From contig NZ_QNQU01000005.1 in assembly GCF_003315595.1 (NCBI RefSeq), positions 205,742-269,741 of the forward strand: 64,000 nt of DNA. The letters are read 5' to 3'. The notes below the pieces were generated by a model. That model did not search any database. It was not told the DNA's origin and saw only the letters and a list, made by a program, of their open reading frames with translations. Each line of letters opens with the position of its first letter. The first letter of the stretch is position 1. The stretch comes from Pedobacter miscanthi (GTDB lineage Bacteria; Bacteroidota; Bacteroidia; Sphingobacteriales; Sphingobacteriaceae). This document shows, piece by piece, positions 8,057 to 16,773 of the stretch. The position numbers were made by a program, and so were the translations under genes.

Positions 8057-8752
8057 ATGGCTAAAATACTTCAAATAGAAACCGCTACGGCAATCTGTTC
8101 TGTAGCATTATCTGTTAACGGCGAAACTATTTCATTTAAAGAGGAGCAGGGGCAAAACCTTCACGCGGCAAATTTAACCCTGTTTATTGATGAGGTGGTT
8201 AAAACTGCCGGGATAAGCTATAATGAATTAGATGCCATCGCTGTAAGTAAAGGTCCGGGATCTTATACCGGTCTTCGGATTGGAGTATCTACCGCTAAAG
8301 GACTTTGTTATGCTTTGGATAAACCATTAATTGCCATCGAAACATTAGAAATGATGGCGGCAGGTTTTCTGGCCAAAAACCAGGATTATTCTGGCTTAAT
8401 CTGCCCGATGATCGATGCCCGCAGGATGGAAGTATACACCTCTGTTTTTGATAACCAGTTAAATGTATTATTACCAACTGAAGCCAAAATCATCGATGAT
8501 ACAAGTTTTGCCGATCTCTTATCACAGCAAACAATTACCTTTTTGGGCGACGGCGCAGCTAAATGTGCTGATGTTTTAACAGATGTAAATGCAAGGTTTG
8601 ATAATACCAATTTCAATTCTGCACCTTATATGTCAAAATTAGCCCAAAAAGCATTCAACAATGGTAATTTTGAAGACGTAGCTTATTTCGAACCTTTCTA
8701 CCTGAAAGATTTTGTGGTTACGCAATCAAAAAAACAACAGGCACAAGGTTAG
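8057..8752 (+). CDS. tsaB: tRNA threonylcarbamoyladenosine biosynthesis protein TsaB
   Basis: Partner of TsaD in making the t6A modification at position 37 of ANN-decoding tRNAs. The 231-residue protein has the ASKHA-type N-terminal lobe: ILQIETATAICSVAL, then AVSKGPGSYTGLRIG and VSTAKGLCYALDKPLIAI. Length matches the family. The promoter box sits four bases before the ATG. It converges on the DUF5723-like gene with only two bases between the stops. Confidence 0.95.
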   Translation: MAKILQIETATAICSVALSVNGETISFKEEQGQNLHAANLTLFIDEVVKTAGISYNELDAIAVSKGPGSYTGLRIGVSTAKGLCYALDKPLIAIETLEMMAAGFLAKNQDYSGLICPMIDARRMEVYTSVFDNQLNVLLPTEAKIIDDTSFADLLSQQTITFLGDGAAKCADVLTDVNARFDNTNFNSAPYMSKLAQKAFNNGNFEDVAYFEPFYLKDFVVTQSKKQQAQG

Positions 8753-8754
8753 TT

Positions 8755-10167
8755 TTATTTCCTTTTAAAGATTGAAAACAGGCTTTTAAAGAAACTTCCA
8801 CCTTCGCTTTTATCGTTAATTCCCGGTATCACATCAGCAAACTGAGGGTGATTAACCACATTACCAAATTTAATGCCCACACCCATGTAAAAAGAAGCGC
8901 CATTGGGGCCGCTACCCACTGTTGCATCGCTCTTAATGGTTCCAATTGTCTGGAAACTGGTAGCTACCAGGTTATCTGTTCCTAAAAACAATTCAAAATT
9001 TGGCGTTTGGTATTTGGCCTGTAATCCTACCATAAAAACACCATTCATGTTATATAAGGGAGTTAAGCTTCCCGAAAAATCGTTGGCAATAAAAGTATTT
9101 ACAAAAGCAATGTCGCCACCTTTGTAAAAAAGGTTTTTGGAAACGGCCAATGCCGGTTTGTAAAAGCCATATCGTTTAGACATGTATACATCAAGTTTGG
9201 CATTGGTAGGGGCTAAAAACTTTTTAGGTTGCTCGGAAAGCAGGAAAATGTCTTTTATCTCCTGGTTCGTATTTGATTGGTTATTTTCTAAGTCATCAAT
9301 TACTTTCGCCTGATTGATGGTAGTACGTTGCGTGTTGCTCCGCCACCAGATAAAACCCAGATCTTTAACATTTGCCATTAAGAATAAACCTCTTTTAGTG
9401 GTATAATTGGTCCCGAATCCTAACGATAGTCCCGGGTTTTTGAAGTTGGGGAAAAAGTTTTTTTTATCTACCTCGTTAAAATCCGAAAAATTGGCCGAAT
9501 AAGTACCTGCAAGTCCGATCAGCATGGCCGATGCAGTAGGATCGATGTAGAGATAAGAATCGGAAATATCCAGTTTATTATATAAAATACCGCTTAATAA
9601 ACTTGCTTTCAACCCAAAAGCAAGCCTTTTATTCCAGTTTTCGCGGTAAGTAAAGCTAAACTGGTGATAACTTTGTTCGTATCCTTTGGTATCGAATAGG
9701 CCGTAGTACTGTTGCCCTTTGTTAAAGCGTTCAAATGAATCGAAAATGGCCAAAGTTTCATTGGTATAATCAATATGCGCGTCTGATCTGATCTGCCACG
9801 AAAAACCCATTTCTTTCTGGTACTTGTACGATTTAAAAAGACGGAAAGTAGCTACATAAATATTGCTATTTTCGAAGAAATGGTTAACCTCTCCGGTTCC
9901 TATTGGTAAACCAGCGGTGTTGTACTCACCTTCCTGGGTTAATCGCCGTACAATATATTTCGAACTGCCCTTGTTAATTGCATTTACCCCAAAATAAGGC
10001 AGAAAGAAGTTAGAGGAAAATTTTCGTGATGAATCGAGTGTGAAAGATTTTTGTGATGGGTTTTCGAAAGCATCAAACATGGTTTTGGTTCCGAATAGTG
10101 CATATTGCTGTGCATTTGCAACCCCAAAGCTGGCCAAAGCCAGTAACGCAAGTAAAAGTTTCTTCAT
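8755..10167 (-). CDS. DUF5723-like outer-membrane beta-barrel protein
   Basis: A 470-residue exported protein. The signal peptide ends at SFGVANAQ, and the rest is rich in aromatic, alternating strands typical of an outer-membrane barrel, with a C-terminal charged tail (FKSLFSIFKRK). Wording such as NPGLSLGFGTNYTTKRGLFLMANVKDLGFIWW (split here into shorter blocks in the protein) resembles DUF5723 proteins of Bacteroidota, which have no known function. It follows the next upstream gene on the same strand by 30 bases and probably shares its transcript. Confidence 0.6.
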   Translation of the reverse strand: MKKLLLALLALASFGVANAQQYALFGTKTMFDAFENPSQKSFTLDSSRKFSSNFFLPYFGVNAINKGSSKYIVRRLTQEGEYNTAGLPIGTGEVNHFFENSNIYVATFRLFKSYKYQKEMGFSWQIRSDAHIDYTNETLAIFDSFERFNKGQQYYGLFDTKGYEQSYHQFSFTYRENWNKRLAFGLKASLLSGILYNKLDISDSYLYIDPTASAMLIGLAGTYSANFSDFNEVDKKNFFPNFKNPGLSLGFGTNYTTKRGLFLMANVKDLGFIWWRSNTQRTTINQAKVIDDLENNQSNTNQEIKDIFLLSEQPKKFLAPTNAKLDVYMSKRYGFYKPALAVSKNLFYKGGDIAFVNTFIANDFSGSLTPLYNMNGVFMVGLQAKYQTPNFELFLGTDNLVATSFQTIGTIKSDATVGSGPNGASFYMGVGIKFGNVVNHPQFADVIPGINDKSEGGSFFKSLFSIFKRK

Positions 10168-10197
10168 GTAAATAGTTTTATCTGGAATGATTTCTTA

Positions 10198-11766
10198 TTA
10201 ACGGTTACTTAACGAATCTGGTATTTGTGGTTTTAAATATTTGTTTAAAAGCAAGTTAGTGATAAACTTGTTCCTGTCTGCACTCATCTGGTAATAAAAA
10301 GTATCAAAACTTTTTAAACCACTGTCGGCCCTTAAATGTTTGTAAAAACCCAGTTGAACATTATTTCTGAAGATATCTGCCGAGTTTTTAGTGTTGATAT
10401 AATAACTTAGGTTAGAGGTGGTCGAAATCTGGTTAACCGCATCTAAGTATTGAGGCGTTTGTATCAAAAGCCTGTTGTTTTTGTAATCATTTAAAAACGA
10501 TTGTACCGTGCTCGCATTATTGGCCACTACTAAATTATTATCAACAATGGTATAATAAGGACGGCCGAATTTTTTGAAAGGCTCTCCAAAATAACTGTAT
10601 AATATATCTGACGATTTAAAAAGCTTAATGTCTTCACTGTAATCAGCACTAACATCCAGCAACAGTTGTTTCACTTTTTCCCCGTTTGATAAGGAAATTG
10701 CCCCGAGCTTTTCCGTGGTGCTCAATTGAAAAAGTATAAATTGGTTCTTCGTATAAACCGGGAATACGCTATTCAGATCAATCCTGTATTCATCCTTTAT
10801 TCTTATGATAGCGGCCTTTGTTTTGTCTGTAATTTTTGTCTGTTCCTGCCAAATATTTAGCTTTTTTAACCATTTATTATAATCATCATAAGCGTATAAG
10901 GTATAATTTGCAGTATTATCTGGCAATATATTTTGTATTGAAGTATTTTGTGGACTTATGCTTTCGAACAGTTTAAGGTAGTTTTCCTGATCTTTTAACT
11001 CTGTATTTCCACTAAAAAGGATTTTTTCTTTACTAAAATTGTAATTGAGTACCGCAAAACTATTCTGTTTGTTCAAAAAGGTAATTTCTCCGTTTATATT
11101 TCCCGCAATAATATTCTTTAATAACAAAGGTGCCTGGTTAAAATTGATGTACACATTCGCCAGTACGTTTTTAATCTGCCTGTTGTTTTCTTTAATGTAT
11201 TCCGTAAATGGATTTTCAGATAAGCGAACATTGGCATCATTAATCAGTTTTAATGAGGTAGAAACGGTTAATACCTGCCCATGAACTCCCAGATAAACCG
11301 ATAAACTATCATTTAATTTAACAGTATAAAGTTCTTTTGAATTTTCGGTAATCGATTTCTTTGTTTTTAAAGCCCCATAAAACTTTTTAATATCGTTATC
11401 CGGCTGGATTTGTAACGTAATCAGAAAGTTGAGGGTTTTATTCGAGTCGGGGAGTACGCTGATATACACCTGTTGATCTTTCAGGTACTTATTAAGTCCG
11501 TTATCGTCAATAATGCCTGTTTTTAATTGCCTTAGCAGGTTCATTTTATCTTTCCCTAAAACCTGCTGAATTAATTGCTGACCTTCTATAATATCGTAAA
11601 AACCTTTATCATTCTGAAAAGAAAACATCAGGGCGGCATTATTGGTTGCCGATTGCAGTGCCAGGTCTTTTGCATCATTATCGGTACCCAATTTCGAAAA
11701 ATACAGGTAGGCCATAAAGGCCACGCCCAAAAATAATGCACTTGTTAGAATTACGATTTTTTTCAT
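10198..11766 (-). CDS. Membrane-anchored protein of unknown function
   Basis: A 522-residue protein with one N-terminal hydrophobic helix (residues 4-23), so most of it faces the periplasm. It is rich in Asn, Lys and Leu, with repeating beta-type segments such as YSYFGEPFKKFGRPYYTIVDNN. The general pattern recalls DUF3352 proteins, but I see no diagnostic motif. It precedes the barrel protein by 30 bases, suggesting a two-gene envelope unit. Function cannot be assigned. Confidence 0.55.
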   Translation of the reverse strand: MKKIVILTSALFLGVAFMAYLYFSKLGTDNDAKDLALQSATNNAALMFSFQNDKGFYDIIEGQQLIQQVLGKDKMNLLRQLKTGIIDDNGLNKYLKDQQVYISVLPDSNKTLNFLITLQIQPDNDIKKFYGALKTKKSITENSKELYTVKLNDSLSVYLGVHGQVLTVSTSLKLINDANVRLSENPFTEYIKENNRQIKNVLANVYINFNQAPLLLKNIIAGNINGEITFLNKQNSFAVLNYNFSKEKILFSGNTELKDQENYLKLFESISPQNTSIQNILPDNTANYTLYAYDDYNKWLKKLNIWQEQTKITDKTKAAIIRIKDEYRIDLNSVFPVYTKNQFILFQLSTTEKLGAISLSNGEKVKQLLLDVSADYSEDIKLFKSSDILYSYFGEPFKKFGRPYYTIVDNNLVVANNASTVQSFLNDYKNNRLLIQTPQYLDAVNQISTTSNLSYYINTKNSADIFRNNVQLGFYKHLRADSGLKSFDTFYYQMSADRNKFITNLLLNKYLKPQIPDSLSNR

Positions 11767-11856
11767 CTGCTGTGCAACAAATTTAATTTATTACATTGAT
11801 TAGTGAGAAGTTCTTTGTCAATTTATTAATTTAGCGATTGCTACTAGCAGATAACT

Positions 11857-12243
11857 ATGAATAAACGAATAATCCTTACCGCTTCTTTTTTTGGTGCTGT
11901 TGCTGTTTTGCTGGGGGCTTTTGGTGCCCATGGCTTAAAAGCTTTAATCGATGGACCATCATTGGAAATCTGGCAAAAAGGTGTTGATTATCAGTTCTAT
12001 CATACCTTTGCATTATTGTACCTTTCTACATTTGCCCGTTACAGAAACAAGCTGATTAATATTGCTTATTTCTGCTTTACATTTGGGATTATTCTTTTTT
12101 CAGGCTCGTTATATTTGTTGGCTACGCGGAGCATATCGCATTTGGGTTTTACCGAATTTATTGGTCCGTTAACTCCAATTGGCGGGCTTTTGCTGGTGTT
12201 GGGATGGATAATGCTCTTTTTTGCAGCATTTAAAGATAAATAA
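11857..12243 (+). CDS. DUF423 small integral membrane protein
   Basis: A 128-residue protein with four predicted membrane helices. The DUF423 signature is clear: GAVAVLLGAFGAHGLK, then WQKGVDYQFYHTFALL and a late GPLTPIGGLLLVLGWI. The function of the family (YgdD in E. coli) is not established. It ends on the first base of priA (TAATG), so the two are translated together, an arrangement with no obvious functional meaning. Confidence 0.9.
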   Translation: MNKRIILTASFFGAVAVLLGAFGAHGLKALIDGPSLEIWQKGVDYQFYHTFALLYLSTFARYRNKLINIAYFCFTFGIILFSGSLYLLATRSISHLGFTEFIGPLTPIGGLLLVLGWIMLFFAAFKDK

Positions 12244-14723
12244 TGAACAGTTTCGAAAACGATATTTTTGCAGAAAGAGAAACACTTTTTGTTGAAGTTA
12301 TTTTGCCATTATCTTTGGCGAAAAACTACACTTATCGTGTGCCCTTTGACCTGAACGATCAAATTGCCATCGGGAAACGTGTGGTGGTGCAGTTTGGTAA
12401 ACATCGAATTTATACGGCATTAATCAGTGGCATTACTACCGTGCCGCCAACAGTTTACGAAGCAAAATACATCATCGATGTAGTAGACGCCGAACCGGTA
12501 ATTACGCCCATGCAGCTCAAATTCTGGACCTGGATGACCAACTATTACATGTGCAACGAAGGCGATGTAATGGCAGCCGCTTTACCTGCAAGTTTAAAAC
12601 TGGCCAGCGAAACCATCCTGATTCTCCGTGAAGATTATAATGATGAGACCGAACTTACAGAAAAGGAAGAAATCATCATTAATGCGCTGAAACAACAGCA
12701 AAAACTCACCGTTAATGATGTTTCTAAGCTATTGGGGCAGAAAACCGTATATCCCATCATTAACCATTTATTGGATAAAGAACTGATTCTGGTGGCCGAA
12801 GAGGTGGTGCAGAAATATAAACCATTGCTTAAATCGTTCGTGATTTTGAACGACTTTTACACCGAAGAAGAAAATTTAAAGCAACTGTTTCAGGTACTTG
12901 ATAAGGCACCAAAACAATTGGATGCCTTGCTTGGATATCTTAAGCTCCAAAAATCTAACCTGCCAATCTCAAAAGAACAACTTTTAGAGGAAAGCAACTG
13001 CGGACCTGCCGCATTAAAAGCCTTAACCAATAAGGATATTTTTGTGGTAATGAAAAGGCCGGTAAGCCGCTTAGCTGCCCATGATGAAGAATTTAGTGTA
13101 AATTTCGAACTCAATGATGGTCAGCAGAAAGCTTTAGGACAAATTAAGCAGTATTTTGAAGAAAAAGAGGTGGTTTTGCTTCATGGGGTTACCGCATCGG
13201 GTAAAACGCAGGTGTATATTAAGCTCATCGAGGAAATTATCCAGAATACAGATGGACAGGTATTATTTCTCCTGCCCGAAATTGCTTTAACCACACAGAT
13301 TGTAGAGCGGATTAAACGTTATTTTGGAAATTCGATTGGGGTTTACCATTCTAAATTCAACAATAGTGAAAGGGTAGAAATCTGGAATAAAGTAAGAACA
13401 GGTGCTTATAAAGTAATCCTTGGAGCACGTTCAGCCGTTTTTCTTCCTTTCCAGCACTTAAAATTAATTGTTGTTGATGAAGAACATGAAGCCTCATATA
13501 AACAGTACGATCCGGCTCCGCGCTACCAGGCCAGGGATGCAGCTATTTATTTAGGGTACCTGCACCAGGCTAAAGTAATTCTAGGCTCAGCCACCCCATC
13601 TTTAGAAAGTTATTACAATGCATTGCATGGTAAATATGGATTGGTGGAGATGAAAGAGCGTTTTGGTGGGGTACAATTACCAAATCAACAGGTGGTAAGT
13701 ATTTCGGAAGAAACGAAGAAAAAAACGATGAGTTCGTATTTTTCTAGTGTACTGATTAAAGATATTGATCTGGCACTTTCTAAAAAGGAACAGATTGTGC
13801 TATTCCAGAACAGAAGGGGCTATGCTACTATTTTGATTTGCGCAACCTGTGGTTATACGCCGAAATGTGTAAACTGTGATGTAAGTTTAACTTATCATAA
13901 AAGCAGCGGCAAGCTGCATTGCCATTATTGCGGCTATCAGCAAAGCAGTGTAAATATCTGTCCGGCATGCGGCTCTGTGCATGTGGAGCAAAAAGGATTC
14001 GGTACTGAACGTATTGAAGAAGAACTCCGTTTGCTGTACCCCGAGGTTACCATTGCCCGTTTGGATATGGATAGCACACGGACCAAAAACGGTCTGCAAC
14101 AGATTTTAAATGATTTTCAGGAAAAGAAAACCGATATTTTAATTGGTACACAAATGGTGGCCAAAGGTTTGGATTTCGATAACCTGAACCTGATTGGTGT
14201 GATCAATGCCGATACTTTACTGGGGTATCCCGATTTTCGCGCTTACGAGCGTAGTTTTCAGTTGCTGGCGCAGGTTGCCGGTAGGGCAGGGCGCAGGGCC
14301 GACCAAGGGAATGTATGCATCCAGACTTATGATGCCGAAAACCGGATCATAAAACAAGTGGTGAACAATGATTACGAAGGCATGTACAACGACGAAATTG
14401 TGGAGCGGGAGAAATTCCTCTATCCGCCATTTTCGAGGATGATATTTTTGTACATCAAACATAAAGATTCGCATGTTTTGGATCATGCTGCACTTACACT
14501 AGCGAATATTCTTAAAGCAAAGTTTGGTAAAAGGGTTTTAGGACCAGAACAGCCATTGGTAAGCCGCGTGAGGAACCTTTATATCAAGCAGATCATCATC
14601 AAAGCCGACAAACATACAGCAATCCAAAAAGTAAAAGATGCCTTAAGAGAAACATTGACAGAGTTTAATGCAACCAAAGAGTTTAAGGGCATTTTTACAC
14701 AGATAGATGTAGATCCGTACTAA
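12243..14723 (+). CDS. priA: Primosomal replication protein N' (helicase PriA)
   Basis: 3'-to-5' helicase that reloads the replisome at stalled forks. The N-terminal 3'-DNA-binding domain (about residues 1-110) is followed by a superfamily 2 helicase. Walker A is GVTASGKTQVY near residue 314, the Walker B box is VVDEEH near residue 410, and DILIGTQMVAKGLDF lies in the second RecA lobe. Between the lobes are eight zinc-binding cysteines (CATCGYTPKCVNC, CHYCGY, CPACGS). The 826 residues exceed the E. coli length by about 90, owing to an insertion of about 120 residues before the helicase domain that is usual for Bacteroidota. The start overlaps the DUF423 stop by one base. Confidence 0.97.
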   Translation: MNSFENDIFAERETLFVEVILPLSLAKNYTYRVPFDLNDQIAIGKRVVVQFGKHRIYTALISGITTVPPTVYEAKYIIDVVDAEPVITPMQLKFWTWMTNYYMCNEGDVMAAALPASLKLASETILILREDYNDETELTEKEEIIINALKQQQKLTVNDVSKLLGQKTVYPIINHLLDKELILVAEEVVQKYKPLLKSFVILNDFYTEEENLKQLFQVLDKAPKQLDALLGYLKLQKSNLPISKEQLLEESNCGPAALKALTNKDIFVVMKRPVSRLAAHDEEFSVNFELNDGQQKALGQIKQYFEEKEVVLLHGVTASGKTQVYIKLIEEIIQNTDGQVLFLLPEIALTTQIVERIKRYFGNSIGVYHSKFNNSERVEIWNKVRTGAYKVILGARSAVFLPFQHLKLIVVDEEHEASYKQYDPAPRYQARDAAIYLGYLHQAKVILGSATPSLESYYNALHGKYGLVEMKERFGGVQLPNQQVVSISEETKKKTMSSYFSSVLIKDIDLALSKKEQIVLFQNRRGYATILICATCGYTPKCVNCDVSLTYHKSSGKLHCHYCGYQQSSVNICPACGSVHVEQKGFGTERIEEELRLLYPEVTIARLDMDSTRTKNGLQQILNDFQEKKTDILIGTQMVAKGLDFDNLNLIGVINADTLLGYPDFRAYERSFQLLAQVAGRAGRRADQGNVCIQTYDAENRIIKQVVNNDYEGMYNDEIVEREKFLYPPFSRMIFLYIKHKDSHVLDHAALTLANILKAKFGKRVLGPEQPLVSRVRNLYIKQIIIKADKHTAIQKVKDALRETLTEFNATKEFKGIFTQIDVDPY

Positions 14724-14725
14724 AA

Positions 14726-14883
14726 ATGAGTGAATGAATGATTTAATGAATGAATGATAGAATGAATGAATGAGAGAATGGAATAAATACTCTAAGTCAA
14801 AACTCAAGCATTCAAAATTCATTCATTCAAAATTCAGTCATTCAAAATTCTATCATTCAAAATTCTGTCATTCAAAATTCAAT
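14726..14883. repeat. Minisatellite island: GAATGA units and five 15-base CATTCAAAATTC units
   Basis: The left block (to about 14781) is built of GAATGAATGA-type units. The right block has five exact CATTCAAAATTC 12-mers, each followed by three variable bases, with a strict period of 15. The right block is roughly the complement of the left, so the two can pair. One more CATTCAAAATTC lies at 37148. Confidence 0.8.
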
Positions 14884-14972
14884 CCTTAGCTCCTGTGGAT
14901 AATGTATCATTCTCTAATTCAGCTAATCAATATTCAATCATTGAAAAATTCTGTCATTCTCTCATTTAGTGT

Positions 14973-15003
14973 TTGTATCACCGTTTAAGAAACGCTAATT
15001 TTG
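14973..15003 (+). promoter_or_regulatory. pcm promoter
   Basis: TTG, 20 bases, TAATTTTG (perfect box). The box ends six bases before the pcm ATG, so the transcript should have almost no leader. Confidence 0.7.
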
Positions 15004-15009
15004 AAGTTC

Positions 15010-15666
15010 ATGGCGTATAAATTTGTTGATAATTACCGGGAACGTGGTGCGAGAAAAAAGCTGGTTGAGTTATTAAGATCCCGAGGGATTGAAGATGAAA
15101 ATGTATTAACCGCAATTAGCAAAGTTCCACGGCATTTCTTTTTTGACGAAACTTTTTGGAACCAGGCCTATAAGGATATTGCTTTCCCGATAGGCGATGG
15201 ACAAACCATATCCCAGCCATATACCGTTGCTTATCAAAGCGAACTACTGCATATAAAAAATGGAGATAAAGTACTCGAAATCGGAACCGGTTCGGGTTAT
15301 CAAACCTGCATTTTAATGGAATTAGGAGCCAATGTTTTTACTATAGAAAGGCAGGAGAACATTTACAACAGAACCATTCAGGTTTTACCGGGAATGGGTT
15401 ACCGGCCTACTTTTTATTGCGGCGACGGATCAAAAGGAATTGCTGCACACGCCCCTTATGATAAAATCATCGTTACTGCAGGTGCACCTTTGGTACCCGA
15501 AATTTTATTAAAACAGTTAAAAATTGGTGGTATACTTGTTATCCCGGTTGGAGACGAGAAAACGCAGAAAATGGTAACCGTTATCCGCGTAAGCGAAACT
15601 GATTACGAAAAAATTGTATTGGATACCTTTAGGTTTGTGCCGCTAGTGGGCGATCAGGCGTGGTGA
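15010..15666 (+). CDS. pcm: Protein-L-isoaspartate O-methyltransferase
   Basis: Repairs isoaspartyl damage in proteins using S-adenosylmethionine. The 218 residues contain the PCMT landmarks: QTISQPYTVAYQSELL in the N-terminal part, the SAM-binding VLEIGTGSGYQTCIL, and the later VTAGAPLVPEILLKQL. The ATG giving MAYKFVDN was chosen; an in-frame TTG three codons upstream lies inside the promoter box. It converges on smpB. Confidence 0.93.
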   Translation: MAYKFVDNYRERGARKKLVELLRSRGIEDENVLTAISKVPRHFFFDETFWNQAYKDIAFPIGDGQTISQPYTVAYQSELLHIKNGDKVLEIGTGSGYQTCILMELGANVFTIERQENIYNRTIQVLPGMGYRPTFYCGDGSKGIAAHAPYDKIIVTAGAPLVPEILLKQLKIGGILVIPVGDEKTQKMVTVIRVSETDYEKIVLDTFRFVPLVGDQAW

Positions 15667-15670
15667 TTTT

Positions 15671-15721
15671 AGTCCTGAGCCCACAGTCTTTATTCAACTT
15701 AGACTCAGGACTAAAGACTGT
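15671..15721. terminator. Two alternative hairpins between convergent pcm and smpB
   Basis: AGTCCTGAG pairs with CTCAGGACT over 9 bp, and the interleaved ACAGTCTTT pairs with AAAGACTGT over 9 bp. The stems are mutually exclusive. No long T run follows, so termination is only probable. Confidence 0.45.
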
Positions 15722-15742
15722 AGACTAAGGATTGGTAGCTAA

Positions 15743-16192
15743 CTATCTTTTCATCGCTCTATCCAACTCACGTTTTGTATCGCGGTCTTTAATGCTATCA
15801 CGTTTATCGAATTCTTTTTTACCCTGTGCTAAGGCAATTTCCATTTTTGCAAAACCTCTTTCATTGATAAAAATGTGCAGTGGAACAATGGTATAACCTT
15901 TTTCTTCGCCTTTAAGCTTCAGTTTTCTGATTTCCTTTTTCTGTAATAATAGGGCACGGTCGCGTTTAATATCGTGGTGGTAAAATGAACTGTGGCTATA
16001 TTCCGAAACGTGCAGGTTGCGCACAAAAAGGTTACCGCCTATAAACATGCAGAAAGCATCTGTCATGTTGGCTTTACCCTGTCTGATAGCTTTTATTTCA
16101 GTTCCTAAAAGGGCTATACCGGCTACGTATTTATCTAAAAGATTGTAGTCGAAATAAGCTCTTTTATTTTTTATGTTGATGTCGTTTTTCAA
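15743..16192 (-). CDS. smpB: SsrA-binding protein
   Basis: Binds tmRNA and brings it to stalled ribosomes for trans-translation. The 149 residues have the SmpB core (NKRAYFDYNLLDKYVAGIAL, LLGTEIKAIRQGKANMTDAF) and the basic C-terminal tail KRDSIKDRDTKRELDRAMKR that reaches into the decoding channel. The start is TTG: no ATG or GTG occurs near the family N-terminus, and the next Met is 43 codons in. The tmRNA gene is not in this window. Confidence 0.94.
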   Translation of the reverse strand: MKNDINIKNKRAYFDYNLLDKYVAGIALLGTEIKAIRQGKANMTDAFCMFIGGNLFVRNLHVSEYSHSSFYHHDIKRDRALLLQKKEIRKLKLKGEEKGYTIVPLHIFINERGFAKMEIALAQGKKEFDKRDSIKDRDTKRELDRAMKR

Positions 16193-16255
16193 AATTTAAT
16201 AAAGTATATGTTATTGTAATCTTCAGCAATGATAAAAAATACACTTGCCGGGTTG

Positions 16256-16263
16256 CAAATATC
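16256..16263 (-). promoter_or_regulatory. Possible smpB -7 box GATATTTG
   Basis: One mismatch from TAnnTTTG, about 63 bases before the smpB TTG. The same GATATTTG variant precedes rpmE2 and the gene at 22716. No clear -33 TTG is seen. Confidence 0.35.
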
Positions 16264-16298
16264 CTAAAAATTGACGTGATAATTTAATTTTAAGACGT

Positions 16299-16347
16299 AA
16301 AGAAGTCAAGTTTAATAGCAATGTTCATATTCAAACTTGACTTCTTT
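16299..16347. repeat. GAAGTCAAGTTT palindrome, copy 2
   Basis: AAAGAAGTCAAGTTT and its exact reverse complement are separated by 19 bases. Same core as the palindrome at 511. Confidence 0.75.
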
Positions 16348-16397
16348 GAATAAAAGTGCTGATCTGGAAATGTTCTGCTGGTGTTCTTGGCTTCTTC

Positions 16398-16578
16398 AGT
16401 CCCGCTTTTTGCTGCAACCAAAGCAGAAAAAGCTTTTGGTTTCCGCGTTTATCGGGTTTATTTAACATGGGCTGGTGCAAGGAACAAGCCTTTCATCTGC
16501 TTACAAAACCTTATTCATTAAACCCGACAGAAACGGGCATCCCGATCCTTCAATTGGGATAAAGTGGATGGCGGGACT
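16398..16578. repeat. Inverted pair of AGTCCCGC...GGGTTTA elements
   Basis: AGTCCCGC and GCGGGACT bound the element, with CGGGTTTA and TAAACCCG nested inside. Each half is one copy of a monomer that also occurs singly at 32371 and 60880 (AGTCCTGC, then 50-60 bases, then ATCAGGTTTATTTAAC). The two halves here face each other. It lies between the second and third GAAGTCAAGTTT palindromes. Confidence 0.7.
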
Positions 16579-16632
16579 ACAGCAGCCATTAAAAACTGAC
16601 ATTCGTTTTCGGATTATAAATAATTGTGCAGG

Positions 16633-16683
16633 AGAGAAGTCAAGTTTAGACAGGCGATATGCCCATTAAAACTTGACTTCTCT
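16633..16683. repeat. GAAGTCAAGTTT palindrome, copy 3
   Basis: AGAGAAGTCAAGTTT and its exact reverse complement flank 21 bases. Compared with copy 2, the outer stem bases differ on both sides in a pairing-preserving way. No protein gene lies between 16193 and 16773; the space is filled by these repeats and the inverted element. Confidence 0.75.
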
Positions 16684-16773
16684 AGCATAAAAAATGTTCA
16701 TCTGTTTGTAAAAGCTAAGGATATATTATTATGTTCGTATTTATTCAATTAAGTTTGGACATAAAACACTAAA

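Noticed and set aside
16356..16669. Two overlapping short frames on the plus strand
   Set aside because: They overlap the inverted AGTCCCGC element and each other, with no homology or promoter.
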